A stretch of DNA of 64,000 nt from an uncultured Hungatella sp. (GTDB lineage Bacteria > Bacillota > Clostridia > Lachnospirales > Lachnospiraceae), in the NCBI GenBank assembly GCA_949879795.1, contig CATLBR010000004.1, positions 62,001 through 126,000 on the forward strand. Direction: 5' to 3'. The first letter of the stretch is position 1; each line of letters opens with the position of its first letter. A program made the position numbers and the translations under genes. Of this stretch, positions 35,361-45,291 are shown piece by piece. The notes under the pieces are model-generated. The model had not been told where the DNA came from. It saw nothing but the letters and a program-made list of their open reading frames with translations, and ran no database searches.

Positions 35361-36335
35361 ATGGCAGAGGAGACCAGGAGACTTCTGGAACTTTCCCATA
35401 TATGCAAAGAGTTTGAGCTTAAACAGGGGGAAAGGCTGAAGGCAGTGGCAGACGTGACCTTGTCTGTAGAAAAGGGAGAGTGGGTGTTTGTGGCAGGCGA
35501 GTCGGGGTGCGGCAAGAGCACGCTGGTAAGGCTGGCGGCCCGCACAGAGCCCTTGACATCCGGGAAGGTTTTATTTGAGGGGAAGGACCTGACTTCTGCC
35601 CGGGAAAAGGAGCTGCGGTGGTATCGCCGCCAGGCACAGGTGGTTTTCCAGGATCCCGGAGATGTGTGCAGTCCCCGGATGAAAGTGGGGCGGTTTCTCA
35701 TGGAGCCATGGATCAATTTTGAGAAAAAGACCAGGAGAGAGGCGAAGGAGATGGCGCTCTATGCCCTGGAGAGAGTGGGGCTGTCAAAAGAATTTTTTGA
35801 AAAATATCCTCACCAGCTGTCCGGCGGGGAGATGCAGCGGGTCGCCGTGGCCAGGGCCATTGCCCTGCACCCTGCCCTGCTCATCTGTGACGAGGCCACA
35901 AGCGCCCTGGACGTGTCGGTTCAGAGGCAGATTATCCATCTGCTAAGAGAGCATCAGAGGGAGACTGGGGTCGGCATATTGTTTATCTGCCATGACCTGG
36001 CGCTGGCGGAGAATTTTGGTGACAGGGTGGCGGTTATGTATCTGGGACACATTGTGGAGGTAATGGCAGGAAATGATCTGAGAAAGCATGCCAGACATCC
36101 CTACACCCGGGCACTGCTGGATTCCGTGCTGTCTGTCCGGAGTGACAGGCAAAAGCCCATCCCCGTTCTGCCCGGCGAGCCTCCCAGCCCTGTGAATCTG
36201 CGGGAAGGATGTGTATTCCGCAGCAGGTGCAGGTACGCAGAGGAGGTTTGTGCCAGAAAGATGCCGGGACCTCGCGAAGTGGGGGATGGGCATTGGGCGG
36301 CGTGCTGGAGAGCGCAGGGGTTACCCGAGAGATGA
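35361..36335 (+). CDS. nickel/peptide ABC transporter ATPase 2 (NikE/DppF type)
   Basis: The 324-residue ATPase has Walker A GESGCGKST (about 49-57), signature LSGGEMQR (about 154-161) and Walker B LLICDEATSALDVS. The C-terminal OppF-like extension contains HPYTRALLDSV and a Cys-rich segment (GCVFRSRCRYAEEVC) that in relatives binds an iron-sulfur cluster. It closes the five-gene operon. The ATG follows AGGAGGAG. Confidence 0.94.
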   Translation: MAEETRRLLELSHICKEFELKQGERLKAVADVTLSVEKGEWVFVAGESGCGKSTLVRLAARTEPLTSGKVLFEGKDLTSAREKELRWYRRQAQVVFQDPGDVCSPRMKVGRFLMEPWINFEKKTRREAKEMALYALERVGLSKEFFEKYPHQLSGGEMQRVAVARAIALHPALLICDEATSALDVSVQRQIIHLLREHQRETGVGILFICHDLALAENFGDRVAVMYLGHIVEVMAGNDLRKHARHPYTRALLDSVLSVRSDRQKPIPVLPGEPPSPVNLREGCVFRSRCRYAEEVCARKMPGPREVGDGHWAACWRAQGLPER

Positions 36336-36401
36336 GTCTATGGTCTTTACATCCTTTAGCCATTTGACTATTAGACAAGGGTTATGGGGGCAGGGAAGAT
36401 G

Positions 36402-37271
36402 TTATTTTTTGCCGCAGAATCCGCACCCGAAGGCCGTCACGGCGCAGCCGCCCAGGGCGGTCTCACGGAGTTCGTAGGGAATCCGTCTGCCCACCTGATA
36501 CGTGGCGGAGAGCATCTGGTCAAAGGGGATCCACTGCCTGATGCCGGCCAGGGCGATCTCCGCCGCCACGAGAGCGCCTGAAACTCCTGCGGCGTTGCGG
36601 TTCTGGCAGGGGTATTCCACCAGGCCGCCTACAGGGTCGCACACCAGGCCCAGCATGTTCATGAGAACCGTGGAGGCGGCATCCAGACTCTGCCTCGGAG
36701 TTCCGTCCATCAGTTCCACGGCAGCGGAAGCCGCCATGGCCGCAGCTACCCCGACTTCTGCCTGGCAGCCGCCCACGGCCCCGGCCACGGTTGCGTTCCG
36801 CATGGCCAGATAACCGATGGCACCTGCGTTAAACAGGCTGTCAATGATTTTTTCATCTGATATATGGCGGTGTTTCTGCAGAGACAATATGACTCCCGGA
36901 ACCACCCCTGCGGAACCGGCCGTGGGGGCGGCCACGATAATTCCCATGGAGGCGTTGACTTCCAGCACCGCCATGGCGTAGGTGATTCCGGTGCTTAGCA
37001 CGTCCCCACAGATACTTTTTCCTTCTTCATAGAGTGTATTCAGTTTTTCTGCCTGGCCGCCGATCAGGCCGCCCATGGATGTCACCGGCGATTTCAGGGG
37101 AGAGAGGGCAGAGTCTTTCATGATCTCCAGAACACGGCTCATACGGCTCTGGATCTGTTCATTTCCGGTTTCTCCCAGGTCACATTCCCTCTGTCTCATG
37201 ACACGGGAGATGGTCCAGCGATTGGTATCGCACAATTCCAGCAGTTCAGCTGCGTTTTTAAAGTCTATCAT
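36402..37271 (-). CDS. sdaAA: L-serine dehydratase alpha subunit, iron-sulfur dependent
   Basis: The 289-residue subunit carries the catalytic [4Fe-4S] site: cysteines in GLVCDPVGGLVEYPC and the C-terminal AVTAFGCGFCGKK are the cluster ligands. With the beta subunit it deaminates L-serine to pyruvate and ammonia. It lies 49 bases after sdaAB on the minus strand, in one operon. Oxygen sensitivity is expected from the family. Confidence 0.97.
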   Translation of the reverse strand: MIDFKNAAELLELCDTNRWTISRVMRQRECDLGETGNEQIQSRMSRVLEIMKDSALSPLKSPVTSMGGLIGGQAEKLNTLYEEGKSICGDVLSTGITYAMAVLEVNASMGIIVAAPTAGSAGVVPGVILSLQKHRHISDEKIIDSLFNAGAIGYLAMRNATVAGAVGGCQAEVGVAAAMAASAAVELMDGTPRQSLDAASTVLMNMLGLVCDPVGGLVEYPCQNRNAAGVSGALVAAEIALAGIRQWIPFDQMLSATYQVGRRIPYELRETALGGCAVTAFGCGFCGKK

Positions 37272-37320
37272 GGTTTTCTCCGTTCTGTATGCTCTGTATT
37301 TTTTATATGGATATGGCCTG

Positions 37321-37992
37321 CTACTGATTGTGGACGATCATCACGTCTTCCACATTGGGATTATCCAAAAGCTGCTGTTTGATATCATCGGGAAGTAGGT
37401 TGTCGGACTCCACGATGGTGTATGCCTTCTCTCCTTTGGATTCCCGAAAGATCCTCATAAACGCTATGTTAACTCCGTGTTCGCTTAATACTCTGGTAAT
37501 GTGGGCCGCCACTCCAGGCCTGTCCCGCTGGGTGACGATCACCGCGTTGTAGTCTCCGGTAAAATCCACATTCACATGATCGATCTGAGTGATTCTCATC
37601 TTTCCACCGCCCAGAGACTCGCCCCGCACCGTCATCTCGCTTCCGTCATCGCTGATCATCCGAATGTCCACGGTGTTTGGGTGGACATCGGTTTCCGCCG
37701 TGTCTGGTATAAACTCAAAGTCGAGACCTCTCTCCCGCGCGATCTGCCGGGAATCCCGAATCCGGATATCATCGGTGGCAAATCCCATAATCCCTCCAAG
37801 GAGGGCCCGGTCCGTCCCATGACCGTGGTATGTCTTGGCAAATGAGCCGTAGAGAGTAAATTCTACCTTTTTTAAATTACCGCTTTTCATCTTCTGCGCC
37901 AGATAGGCGATGGCGCAGGCTCCTGCGGTGTGGGAGCTGGAAGGCCCTACCATGCTGGGGCCAAGTACATCAAATACACTGATAAATGACAT
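37321..37992 (-). CDS. sdaAB: L-serine dehydratase beta subunit
   Basis: The 223-residue subunit contains the serine-dehydratase beta domain (DVLGPSMVGPSSSHTAGA near the N-terminus) and a C-terminal ACT domain (about 148-220) that may sense serine. It is the first gene of the operon and is preceded by a strong promoter with a cre-like palindrome at the transcription start, which suggests carbon catabolite control. Confidence 0.97.
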   Translation of the reverse strand: MSFISVFDVLGPSMVGPSSSHTAGACAIAYLAQKMKSGNLKKVEFTLYGSFAKTYHGHGTDRALLGGIMGFATDDIRIRDSRQIARERGLDFEFIPDTAETDVHPNTVDIRMISDDGSEMTVRGESLGGGKMRITQIDHVNVDFTGDYNAVIVTQRDRPGVAAHITRVLSEHGVNIAFMRIFRESKGEKAYTIVESDNLLPDDIKQQLLDNPNVEDVMIVHNQ

Positions 37993-38028
37993 GCTGTTTC
38001 TCCTTGTCTGTTCATTGACGGATGTCCG

Positions 38029-38074
38029 TAAACGTTTATGGATAAATTATACAAAAAAATATTTTTATATTCAA
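38029..38074 (-). promoter_or_regulatory. sdaAB: sdaAB promoter with cre-like palindrome
   Basis: On the minus strand TTGAAT (38069-38074), 17 bases and TATAAT (38046-38051) form a near-consensus promoter. The palindrome TAAACGTTTA (38029-38038) sits at the expected start of transcription. Its core agrees with the CcpA site TGWNANCGNTNWCA at 11 of 14 positions by eye. Another LacI-family repressor could also bind it. Confidence 0.7.
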
Positions 38075-38124
38075 GGACAGATTCATGTCAGTTTTACAAT
38101 ACCCTTGCAGTCAGGATAATTTCT

Positions 38125-38154
38125 GCATATTCTCATCTGTCTTTGGACATAGTA
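38125..38154 (+). promoter_or_regulatory. sigma-G/sigma-F-type promoter of spoVAD
   Basis: GCATA (38125-38129), 18 bases and CATAGTA (38148-38154) match the forespore consensus (GHATR, CATNHTA) with one mismatch. It lies 38 bases before the spoVAD start, as expected for a forespore gene. Confidence 0.7.
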
Positions 38155-38191
38155 TTCCTAAACTAAAACCCAAGCCAAAAGGAGTAGAGAT

Positions 38192-39214
38192 ATGCAGAAA
38201 GGAAAATCCAGTATTGAGTTCGAGACTCCCCCGGTGGTTACCAGTTTCGCGTCTGTGGCCGGGAAGAAGGAGGGGGAAGGTCCTCTGGGGCCTGTCATCG
38301 ACGTGGTGGAGCAGGATGAGATGTTCGGCATGGATACCTGGGAGCAGGCAGAGTCTGCCATGCAGAAGCAGGCGGCAGATTTGGCCCTGGAGAAAGGGCA
38401 GGTGAGACGGCAGGAGATACGGTATCTCTTTGCGGGGGATCTGCTGGGACAGCTGATTGCTACCTCCTTCGGCACGGTGGACATGGAGATTCCCCTGTTC
38501 GGGCTGTACGGGGCATGCTCCACCATGGCGGAGGCTCTGTGCCTGGGGGCCATGACCGTTCACGGAGGATATGGGGACCGGATTCTGGCGGTGTCCTCCA
38601 GCCACTTTGCCACGGCGGAGAAACAGTTCCGCTTTCCTCTGGCCTACGGCAACCAGAGACCGTTTTCTGCTACATGGACGGTGACCGGGGCGGGAGCGGT
38701 GGTAGTGTCCGACGGAAAAAAATATGCCAGGGACGGCATTGCCAGAATCACCGGGGTGACCCCCGGCAGAATCGTGGATTTCGGAAGCAGGGATTCCATG
38801 AATATGGGGGCTGCCATGGCCCCTGCGGCTTACCACACCATCAGGCAGAATTTTGAGGATTTTGGAATAGACGAGAAACATTATGACAAGATCATCACTG
38901 GAGACCTGGGTGAGGTGGGCAGCAAGATCCTTCTTGACATGATGAAGCAGGCGGGAAATGATCTGTCAGGAGTCCACATGGACTGCGGGATGGAGATATA
39001 TGAGAAGGAAGCTCAGGACACTCATGCCGGCGGAAGCGGCTGCGGCTGTGCCGCAGTTACTCTGTGCGCTCTGATTCTGCCCAGAGTCAGATCGGGGGAG
39101 TGGAAGCGGGTTTTGTATCTGCCCACAGGAGCTCTCCTGTCCACAGTGAGCTTCAACGAAGGCCAGAGTATCCCGGGAATCTGTCACGGGATCGTATTTG
39201 AGACCTGTTCATAA
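38192..39214 (+). CDS. spoVAD: stage V sporulation protein AD
   Basis: This 340-residue thiolase-fold protein is part of the SpoVA channel that loads dipicolinic acid into the forespore and releases it on germination. SpoVAD binds dipicolinate directly. Family segments include FAGDLLGQLIATSFG, PLFGLYGACSTMAE, SSHFATAEKQFRFPLAYG and a C-terminal GSGCGCAAV. The ATG follows AAAGGAG. It is transcribed with spoVAE 15 bases later. No spoVAC precedes it, unlike the usual spoVAC-AD-AE order. Confidence 0.96.
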   Translation: MQKGKSSIEFETPPVVTSFASVAGKKEGEGPLGPVIDVVEQDEMFGMDTWEQAESAMQKQAADLALEKGQVRRQEIRYLFAGDLLGQLIATSFGTVDMEIPLFGLYGACSTMAEALCLGAMTVHGGYGDRILAVSSSHFATAEKQFRFPLAYGNQRPFSATWTVTGAGAVVVSDGKKYARDGIARITGVTPGRIVDFGSRDSMNMGAAMAPAAYHTIRQNFEDFGIDEKHYDKIITGDLGEVGSKILLDMMKQAGNDLSGVHMDCGMEIYEKEAQDTHAGGSGCGCAAVTLCALILPRVRSGEWKRVLYLPTGALLSTVSFNEGQSIPGICHGIVFETCS

Positions 39215-39229
39215 GGAGGCAGACGGACG

Positions 39230-39586
39230 ATGGATTATGTGAAAGCGTTTATTGTAGGCGGGGTCATCTGCGGCCTGGTTCAGATTCTTCTGGACAAGAC
39301 GAAGATGATGCCGGGAAGAGTCATGGTGACATTGGTAGTGCTGGGAAGTATTCTGGGATGTGTGGGCCTGTATGAGCCTTTTGCCAAATGGGCCGGCGCA
39401 GGTGCCACGGTTCCTCTTCTGGGCTTCGGAAACACTCTTTGGACCGGGGTGAAGGAGGGAATTCAGTCAGACGGCTTCTTGGGAGTATTCAAAGGAGGTC
39501 TCACGGCCAGTGCGGCTGGAATCTGCGGAGCGCTGGTGTTTGGATATCTAGGGGCCCAGGTGTTTAAACCGAAGATGAAGGGATAG
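39230..39586 (+). CDS. spoVAE: stage V sporulation protein AE
   Basis: The 118-residue membrane protein has three to four hydrophobic segments and the SpoVAC/SpoVAEB family signature (AFIVGGVICGLVQILLDKTKMMPGRVMV...GAGATVPLLGFGNTL). It is a channel component for dipicolinic acid transport across the inner forespore membrane. The homologous third subunit, SpoVAC, is not in this window. Confidence 0.96.
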   Translation: MDYVKAFIVGGVICGLVQILLDKTKMMPGRVMVTLVVLGSILGCVGLYEPFAKWAGAGATVPLLGFGNTLWTGVKEGIQSDGFLGVFKGGLTASAAGICGALVFGYLGAQVFKPKMKG

Positions 39587-39594
39587 AATAAAGG

Positions 39595-39630
39595 AAGGAG
39601 GCTGCCGTATATTTCGCGGCAGCCTCCTTT
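39595..39630. terminator. convergent terminator between spoVAE and PBP1A
   Basis: A perfect 13-bp stem (39595-39607 with 39617-39629) lies between converging genes. Short T stretches lie on both sides, so it probably acts on both transcripts. Confidence 0.8.
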
Positions 39631-39641
39631 GGCTTGCTCTC

Positions 39642-42380
39642 TTACTGGCCGTCAGGGCCGCTGTACTGTACAGAGGGGGACGGTGAGGGAGGTGAGGAAT
39701 CTGAATCGCCGGAGGGAGATGAGGGGACATACCCGGGCCCGTAAGCCGGTCCGTATCCCGGCCCATACCCCGGTCCGTATCCGCCGGGACTGGAAGGCGG
39801 GGAGGACTCTTCTTCCTCTGTCTCATTCGGGTCCAGAATCGTAGCCTCCGCTGTGTGGATGGGACAGACGCCGGGGAGAGTAAACACGGAATCGTCGGTT
39901 TCGCCTGTCTCCCCGGCAGGGATGGACATGAAAACTCCCGTCACTCTCTCGGGACAGAATTCCGTGGGGATCATGCGGGATTCGCTGCAGACCGTAGCTG
40001 CCACGTGGTTGTTGCACACCTCCGTGGGAACCGTGCCCTTGGCGAAATATTCGGTGTACACCGCATTGCCTCTGGGATCTCCGCTGCACACACCGGCCAC
40101 CGCCAGCTTGCCGGACTTGCGGCAGATCTGGGCTGTCTCGATGCTGTCGGGAACCGAGAAACCGGGGTCAGCCATACCCTCATGAATCCTGGTCATGATC
40201 TTCCGCCAGATATCCTTGTGATGGCTGGTCTCTCCTGCCCTGGAGGACAGCTTCTGGTTCCTGTCATACCCCACCCATACTCCAGCGGTGTAGTAGGGAG
40301 TATACCCCACAAACCATACGTCATTGTTGCTGGTGGTGGTGCCGCTTTTTCCAGCGCAGGACATACCAGGAATCTTGGCTCTGGTGCTGGTTGAGGAGGG
40401 CCCGGAGCCGGCTCTTGAGAACTTGCGGTTGCCGATCATGGACTCTGCCATGGCATCGGTCAGCAGAAAGGCGGTGGAGTCTTTCAAAACCGGGTGTGTC
40501 TCAGGTTCCATGTCTATGAGAACCTTGCCGTTGCGGTCCAGGATCTGCGTGAAGAAAATGGGCTTGGTGTACACCCCGTTGTTGGCGATGGAGGCGTAGG
40601 AGGCAGTCAGTTCCAGGTTGGTGACTCCCTTTGTCAGACCGCCCAGGGAGGTGGCTGCGTTGTAATCCGTGTCGGTCAGGGTGGTGATGCCGAAATTCTT
40701 GGCATACTCTACACCCAGCTGAGGAGATACAGTCTCCATAAAACAGCGGACCGCCACAATATTCATGGAGTAGATAATACCATCCCTGATGCTGGAGTAT
40801 CCCTGGTATCCGCTGGAATACCAGTTTCGGAAGGTCTTGGTCCCCACGGAGAAGGGCGCATCATAGTAAACCGTCCCCAGGGTGGCCCCTTTGGTGTCTA
40901 TGGCAGGCGCGAAGGCCGTGATAACTTTAAACGTAGAGCCGGGCTGTCTGGGCACGTTGGTGGCCCGATTCAGGGTAAGGCTGGCCGTCTTGGGCCCCCG
41001 CCCGCCGCTGATGGCCTTGACCTGGCCGGAAGCCTGGTCCATGAGAACGAAAGATATCTGCGGCTGAAGTGTAGTTGTGAGGCTTTCGCCTATGACCGTA
41101 TCTCCGTCCTGAAGAACATAAGCCTTGTAGTTTTCCGCGTCAGCCCTGGCTTCGTCCTCCGTGCTGTAGAGAGCGTCGAACCCGGTGTCGCCTGCCTGCC
41201 TGTGCCAGGTCTTGAGGTTCTCCTGGGAGTAGTGGGTGGTGGTTCCGTCAGGGTGGGTGACGGACAGCCGATATTCCATGGAATACTGTACCGTGGGATA
41301 ATTCTCCGGATTGTTGATCTCCTCGTCCACAATGGCCTGGAGGGCCGGGTCCAGGGTGGTGATGATCTGAAGACCGCCGCTATAGAGAAGATTGTGGGCC
41401 TGGTTATAGCTGTAGCCCAGCTTCTCCATGAGCGCATCCATAACTTGTCCCACAAGCTCATCCGTAAAATAACTGTAAGGGGTGTTGGTCTCCTTGGTGA
41501 TGACAGAATCCACGGTCTGTATCCGTGAATAGACGTCGTCAGCCAGGGCCTCCTCCTGTTCCTCCTTGGTGATGTAGCCCTGATCAAACATGTACTGGAG
41601 GATTACCTTGCGCTTCTCCTCGTTTCTTTCACGCCCGGAGATAGGATTCAGGCGGGAAGGATTCTGAGTAATGCCGGCGATCACCGTGCATTCGGACAGA
41701 GTCAGGTCGGAAACCTCCTTGTCAAAATACCGTCTGGCGGCTACCTTCACTCCCAGACAGTCTTTGCCCAGGTTGATGGTGTTCAGATAATTGGTGAGTA
41801 CCGTCTCCTTGCTCATGGTTTTGGAAAGCTGTACCGCCAGGTACTGTTCCTGAAATTTTCTCTCCAGCTGTTCGCCGAAGCTCTGTTCCCGTCCGCCGTT
41901 GAACACGTTGTTCTTGATCAGCTGCTGGGTCAGGGTGCTGCCGCCTCCCGCAGAGCTGTCCCTGGTCAGGACTCCCTTGACCGCGCGGATGATGGAGCGT
42001 GGGTCGATGCCGTTGTGTGTCCAGAAACGGGAGTCCTCGATGGCCACGAAGGCGTCGATCAGATCCTGAGGCAGTTCCTCGTAGGTGACAGGGTCCCGGT
42101 TGGAGCCGGCCATCACCAGCGTGTCCGTGAGATTGCCTGCGCTGTCGTAAACCGTGGTGGCAAAGCCCTGGGGGACGATGCTGTCGATGTTGATCTCGGG
42201 GGCACTGTCGATGATGCCTTTTATCATGCCGACTCCCACGCTGACTCCCACCGCGATGATCAGGACAAATGAGAGCAGCAATGTCTTAAAAAATCCGAGA
42301 AAAAATTTGCTCGCGTATCTGCGGGAGTTGGAGGCTGTGTCTTTTAATTTTTTTTCGGTGGCTTTTTTTCCGTAATTCAT
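39642..42380 (-). CDS. class A penicillin-binding protein (PBP1A)
   Basis: The 912-residue bifunctional enzyme polymerises glycan strands and crosslinks peptides. A cytoplasmic start and one membrane helix (about 28-52) lead to the GT51 domain (catalytic Glu in VAIEDSRFWTHNGID, then GGSTLTQQLIKNN). The transpeptidase has S482-T-F-K485, the SMN-like motif YSMN and KSGTTT. The tail is low complexity, with repeated GPGYGP units (about 870-900) and a Ser/Pro end. Such disordered tails are common in clostridial PBP1A. It is a single-gene unit, divergent from the IMPACT-family gene. Confidence 0.96.
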   Translation of the reverse strand: MNYGKKATEKKLKDTASNSRRYASKFFLGFFKTLLLSFVLIIAVGVSVGVGMIKGIIDSAPEINIDSIVPQGFATTVYDSAGNLTDTLVMAGSNRDPVTYEELPQDLIDAFVAIEDSRFWTHNGIDPRSIIRAVKGVLTRDSSAGGGSTLTQQLIKNNVFNGGREQSFGEQLERKFQEQYLAVQLSKTMSKETVLTNYLNTINLGKDCLGVKVAARRYFDKEVSDLTLSECTVIAGITQNPSRLNPISGRERNEEKRKVILQYMFDQGYITKEEQEEALADDVYSRIQTVDSVITKETNTPYSYFTDELVGQVMDALMEKLGYSYNQAHNLLYSGGLQIITTLDPALQAIVDEEINNPENYPTVQYSMEYRLSVTHPDGTTTHYSQENLKTWHRQAGDTGFDALYSTEDEARADAENYKAYVLQDGDTVIGESLTTTLQPQISFVLMDQASGQVKAISGGRGPKTASLTLNRATNVPRQPGSTFKVITAFAPAIDTKGATLGTVYYDAPFSVGTKTFRNWYSSGYQGYSSIRDGIIYSMNIVAVRCFMETVSPQLGVEYAKNFGITTLTDTDYNAATSLGGLTKGVTNLELTASYASIANNGVYTKPIFFTQILDRNGKVLIDMEPETHPVLKDSTAFLLTDAMAESMIGNRKFSRAGSGPSSTSTRAKIPGMSCAGKSGTTTSNNDVWFVGYTPYYTAGVWVGYDRNQKLSSRAGETSHHKDIWRKIMTRIHEGMADPGFSVPDSIETAQICRKSGKLAVAGVCSGDPRGNAVYTEYFAKGTVPTEVCNNHVAATVCSESRMIPTEFCPERVTGVFMSIPAGETGETDDSVFTLPGVCPIHTAEATILDPNETEEEESSPPSSPGGYGPGYGPGYGPAYGPGYVPSSPSGDSDSSPPSPSPSVQYSGPDGQ

Positions 42381-42470
42381 AAAAAGTCCTCCTTCACCGC
42401 TACATTATAGCAAAATTTTCTCTGTAATTCAATAGAAGGGATTCTTAAGGTTTACGGCCTGCGATAATCC

Positions 42471-42499
42471 TTGCCAGACGGCCCGGTTTATATTATGAT
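42471..42499 (+). promoter_or_regulatory. promoter of the IMPACT-family gene
   Basis: TTGCCA (42471-42476), 17 bases, TATGAT (42494-42499). Each box has one mismatch. It lies in the gap divergent to PBP1A. Confidence 0.65.
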
Positions 42500-42547
42500 G
42501 GTATATGAAAATTAAAAGCAGGCCATGGCGGTGAGGAGATAAAGGGT

Positions 42548-43198
42548 ATGATGGAGAGATACAAGATTTTGTGGGAAGGCGGCACGGGGGAGCTGGTGGA
42601 AAAGAAGTCCCGGTTTATCGCCCGGACCTGTCCGGTGGAATCGGAGGAGGAGGTCTCGGCTTTTCTTGAGAAGGTGAGGAAGCAGTACTGGGACGCCAGG
42701 CACCACTGCTACGCCTATGTTATCGGGGAGCGGGGACAGCTTCAGCGGTGCAGCGACGACGGGGAACCCAGCCAGACAGCCGGCAGGCCCATGCTGGACG
42801 TGCTTTTAGGCGCCAAGGTCCGCAATATCTGTGTTGTGGTGACCCGGTATTTCGGAGGAACCCTTCTAGGCACCGGCGGGCTGGTGAGAGCATACTCGGG
42901 GGCGGCCTTGGAGGGGCTGAGAAACAGCAGGATCCTGGAGAAATGCCCCGGCGTACAGATGACGATCACCATCGATTATACAGACGCGGGGAAGATTCAG
43001 TATATTCTGGCCCAAAACAAGATTCCGATTCTGGACAGTGAGTACACGGACAAGGTGGTCATCACTGCAGTGTGTCCCCTGGAGACGGCGGAAAAACTGA
43101 AAGCCGAATTGACGGAGGCCACCGGCGGAAGAGCAGGGCTGCAGGAGACGCCTCCCCTGTACTATGGGATTGCGGAGGGAGAGATTGTTCTGTTCTGA
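42548..43198 (+). CDS. YigZ/IMPACT family protein
   Basis: The 216-residue protein has the UPF0029/IMPACT N-terminal fold ([27 protein letters not shown]...[49 protein letters not shown]) and a C-terminal ferredoxin-like domain. Bacterial members are widespread and their biochemical role is not settled; the eukaryotic relative IMPACT modulates Gcn2. Two adjacent ATGs (42548, 42551) are possible starts. Confidence 0.92.
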   Translation: MMERYKILWEGGTGELVEKKSRFIARTCPVESEEEVSAFLEKVRKQYWDARHHCYAYVIGERGQLQRCSDDGEPSQTAGRPMLDVLLGAKVRNICVVVTRYFGGTLLGTGGLVRAYSGAALEGLRNSRILEKCPGVQMTITIDYTDAGKIQYILAQNKIPILDSEYTDKVVITAVCPLETAEKLKAELTEATGGRAGLQETPPLYYGIAEGEIVLF

Positions 43199-43245
43199 GC
43201 CTGAAATCAAAAGGCGTTTTATTATTTTTCTTGCAAACTTTTCTG

Positions 43246-43251
43246 TATAAT
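43246..43251 (+). promoter_or_regulatory. -10 box upstream of typA
   Basis: A perfect TATAAT, 52 bases before the typA start; no convincing -35 hexamer was found at 16-18 bases. Confidence 0.4.
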
Positions 43252-43302
43252 GCTATAGTAGAACCTTGTTGGATTTTATTTGTAAAAGGAAGTGCGGTTA
43301 TT

Positions 43303-45138
43303 ATGAAGATGAAGAGAGAAGATGTAAGAAATATTGCGATTATAGCCCATGTTGACCACGGCAAAACGACTCTGGTAGATGAACTCTTAAAGCAGAGCGG
43401 AGTGTTTCGGGCCAACCAGGAGGTGGCGGAGCGGGTTATGGACTCCAACGACATTGAGAGGGAGCGGGGGATCACGATTCTGTCCAAGAACACGGCGGTA
43501 TTTTATAAGAATACTAAGATCAATATCATCGACACCCCAGGCCACGCCGATTTTGGAGGAGAGGTGGAGCGGGTGCTCAAGATGGTCAACGGTGTGATTC
43601 TCATGGTGGATGCCTATGAGGGAGCCATGCCCCAGACAAAGTTTGTGCTGAGAAAAGCCCTGGAACTGGATCTGTCCGTGGTCGTATGTGTCAACAAGAT
43701 CGATCGCCCGGAGGCCAGGCCGGAGGAGGTGGTGGACGAGATCCTGGAGCTTCTCATGGATCTGGATGCCTCCGATGAGCAGCTGGACTGTCCGTTTTTG
43801 TTCGCCTCAGCCAGGGAGGGCTACGCAAAACGGAATTTAGACGACCCTCAGGTGGACATGGGGCCTCTGTTTGAGACCATCATCGAGCACATTCCTGCGC
43901 CGGAGGGGGACCCGGAGGAGGGAACCCAGGTGCTTATCAGCACCATCGATTACAACGAGTACGTGGGGCGCATCGGAGTGGGAAAGGTGGACAACGGAAA
44001 GATCAGAGTCAATCAGGAGTGCGCTTTGGTGAACCACCACGACCCAGGGGCCATGAGGAAGGTGAAGATCGGCAAGCTGTACGAGTTTGACGGGCTGAAC
44101 AAGGTGGAAGTGCAGGAGGCGGGTATCGGTTCTATCGTCGCCATCTCCGGCATTACCGACCTGCACATCGGGGACACTCTCTGTGACCCGGACAAGCAGG
44201 AGGCCATCCCGTTCCAGAAGATTTCCGAGCCCACCATCGCCATGAATTTTATGGTCAATGACAGTCCTCTGGCAGGGCAGGAGGGCAAATATGTCACCTC
44301 AAGACACCTGCGGGACAGGCTGTTTCGGGAGCTGAACACCGACGTGAGCCTGCGGGTGGAGGAGACGGATTCCCCGGACTGCTTCAAGGTGTCGGGACGG
44401 GGGGAACTGCATCTGTCGGTGCTTATTGAGAATATGAGGCGGGAAGGCTTCGAGTTTGCGGTCAGCAAAGCCGAAGTCCTTTATAAATATAATGAAAGAA
44501 ATCAGAAACTGGAGCCCATGGAGCTGGCGTACATCGATGTTCCGGAAGAATTTACCGGCGCCGTGATCCAGAAACTCACCTCCAGAAAGGGGGAACTTCA
44601 GGGGATGAGTCCTGCAAACGGCGGCTACACCAGGCTGGAGTTTGCCATCCCGGCCAGAGGTCTCATCGGATATCGGGGAGAGTTTTTGACCGACACAAAG
44701 GGAAACGGCATAATGAACACTATTTTTGACGGCTATGCACCCTACAAGGGAGATTTGAGCTACCGGAAGACCGGCTCGCTCATCGCCTATGAGAGCGGTG
44801 AATCCATCACTTACGGCCTGTTCGGCGCTCAGGAGAGAGGGGCACTTTTTATCGGGCCCGGAGTGAAGGTGTATGCAGGTATGGTTGTGGGACAGAATCC
44901 CAAGGCAGAGGATATCGAGATTAATGTGTGCAAGACAAAGAAACTGACCAACACCCGCTCTTCCAGCGCCGACGAGGCTCTGAAGCTGACTCCGCCCAGA
45001 GATATGAGCCTGGAGCAGTGTCTGGACTTTATCGACACGGACGAGCTTCTGGAGGTGACGCCTCACAGCCTGAGAATCCGCAAGAGGATTCTGGACCCCA
45101 CATTAAGAAAAAGGGCCTCTTTTAAGAAAAATGCATAA
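43303..45138 (+). CDS. typA: GTPase TypA/BipA
   Basis: The ATG at 43303 after AAAGGA gives 611 residues, the normal length; the frame is open further upstream but that part overlaps the previous gene and is not family-like. The translational-GTPase domain has [10 protein letters not shown] (about 14-23), [18 protein letters not shown] and NKIDRPEAR. Domains II, III, V and the BipA-specific C-terminal domain follow, with [18 protein letters not shown]. It binds the 70S ribosome and aids assembly and stress adaptation. A terminator follows. Confidence 0.97.
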   Translation: MKMKREDVRNIAIIAHVDHGKTTLVDELLKQSGVFRANQEVAERVMDSNDIERERGITILSKNTAVFYKNTKINIIDTPGHADFGGEVERVLKMVNGVILMVDAYEGAMPQTKFVLRKALELDLSVVVCVNKIDRPEARPEEVVDEILELLMDLDASDEQLDCPFLFASAREGYAKRNLDDPQVDMGPLFETIIEHIPAPEGDPEEGTQVLISTIDYNEYVGRIGVGKVDNGKIRVNQECALVNHHDPGAMRKVKIGKLYEFDGLNKVEVQEAGIGSIVAISGITDLHIGDTLCDPDKQEAIPFQKISEPTIAMNFMVNDSPLAGQEGKYVTSRHLRDRLFRELNTDVSLRVEETDSPDCFKVSGRGELHLSVLIENMRREGFEFAVSKAEVLYKYNERNQKLEPMELAYIDVPEEFTGAVIQKLTSRKGELQGMSPANGGYTRLEFAIPARGLIGYRGEFLTDTKGNGIMNTIFDGYAPYKGDLSYRKTGSLIAYESGESITYGLFGAQERGALFIGPGVKVYAGMVVGQNPKAEDIEINVCKTKKLTNTRSSSADEALKLTPPRDMSLEQCLDFIDTDELLEVTPHSLRIRKRILDPTLRKRASFKKNA

Positions 45139-45153
45139 CAACAGGAAGACAGC

Positions 45154-45184
45154 AGGCGGACCGGCATCAGGCTCCGCCTTTTTC
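45154..45184 (+). terminator. terminator after typA
   Basis: AGGCGGA (45154-45160) pairs with TCCGCCT (45173-45179), followed by a run of six Ts. Confidence 0.9.
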
Positions 45185-45291
45185 TGTCGAAACCTCCCGA
45201 CCTGTTTTTATCATGGATCGGATTCTGAACGCATACATTTATTATTAGCAGCAAGGCAAAAAACAATATGGAATCGAAGAGGAGAAATACT

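Noticed and set aside
43072-43302. N-terminal extension of typA upstream of 43303
   Set aside because: It overlaps the previous gene in another frame, does not look like BipA, and the ribosome site fits the later ATG.
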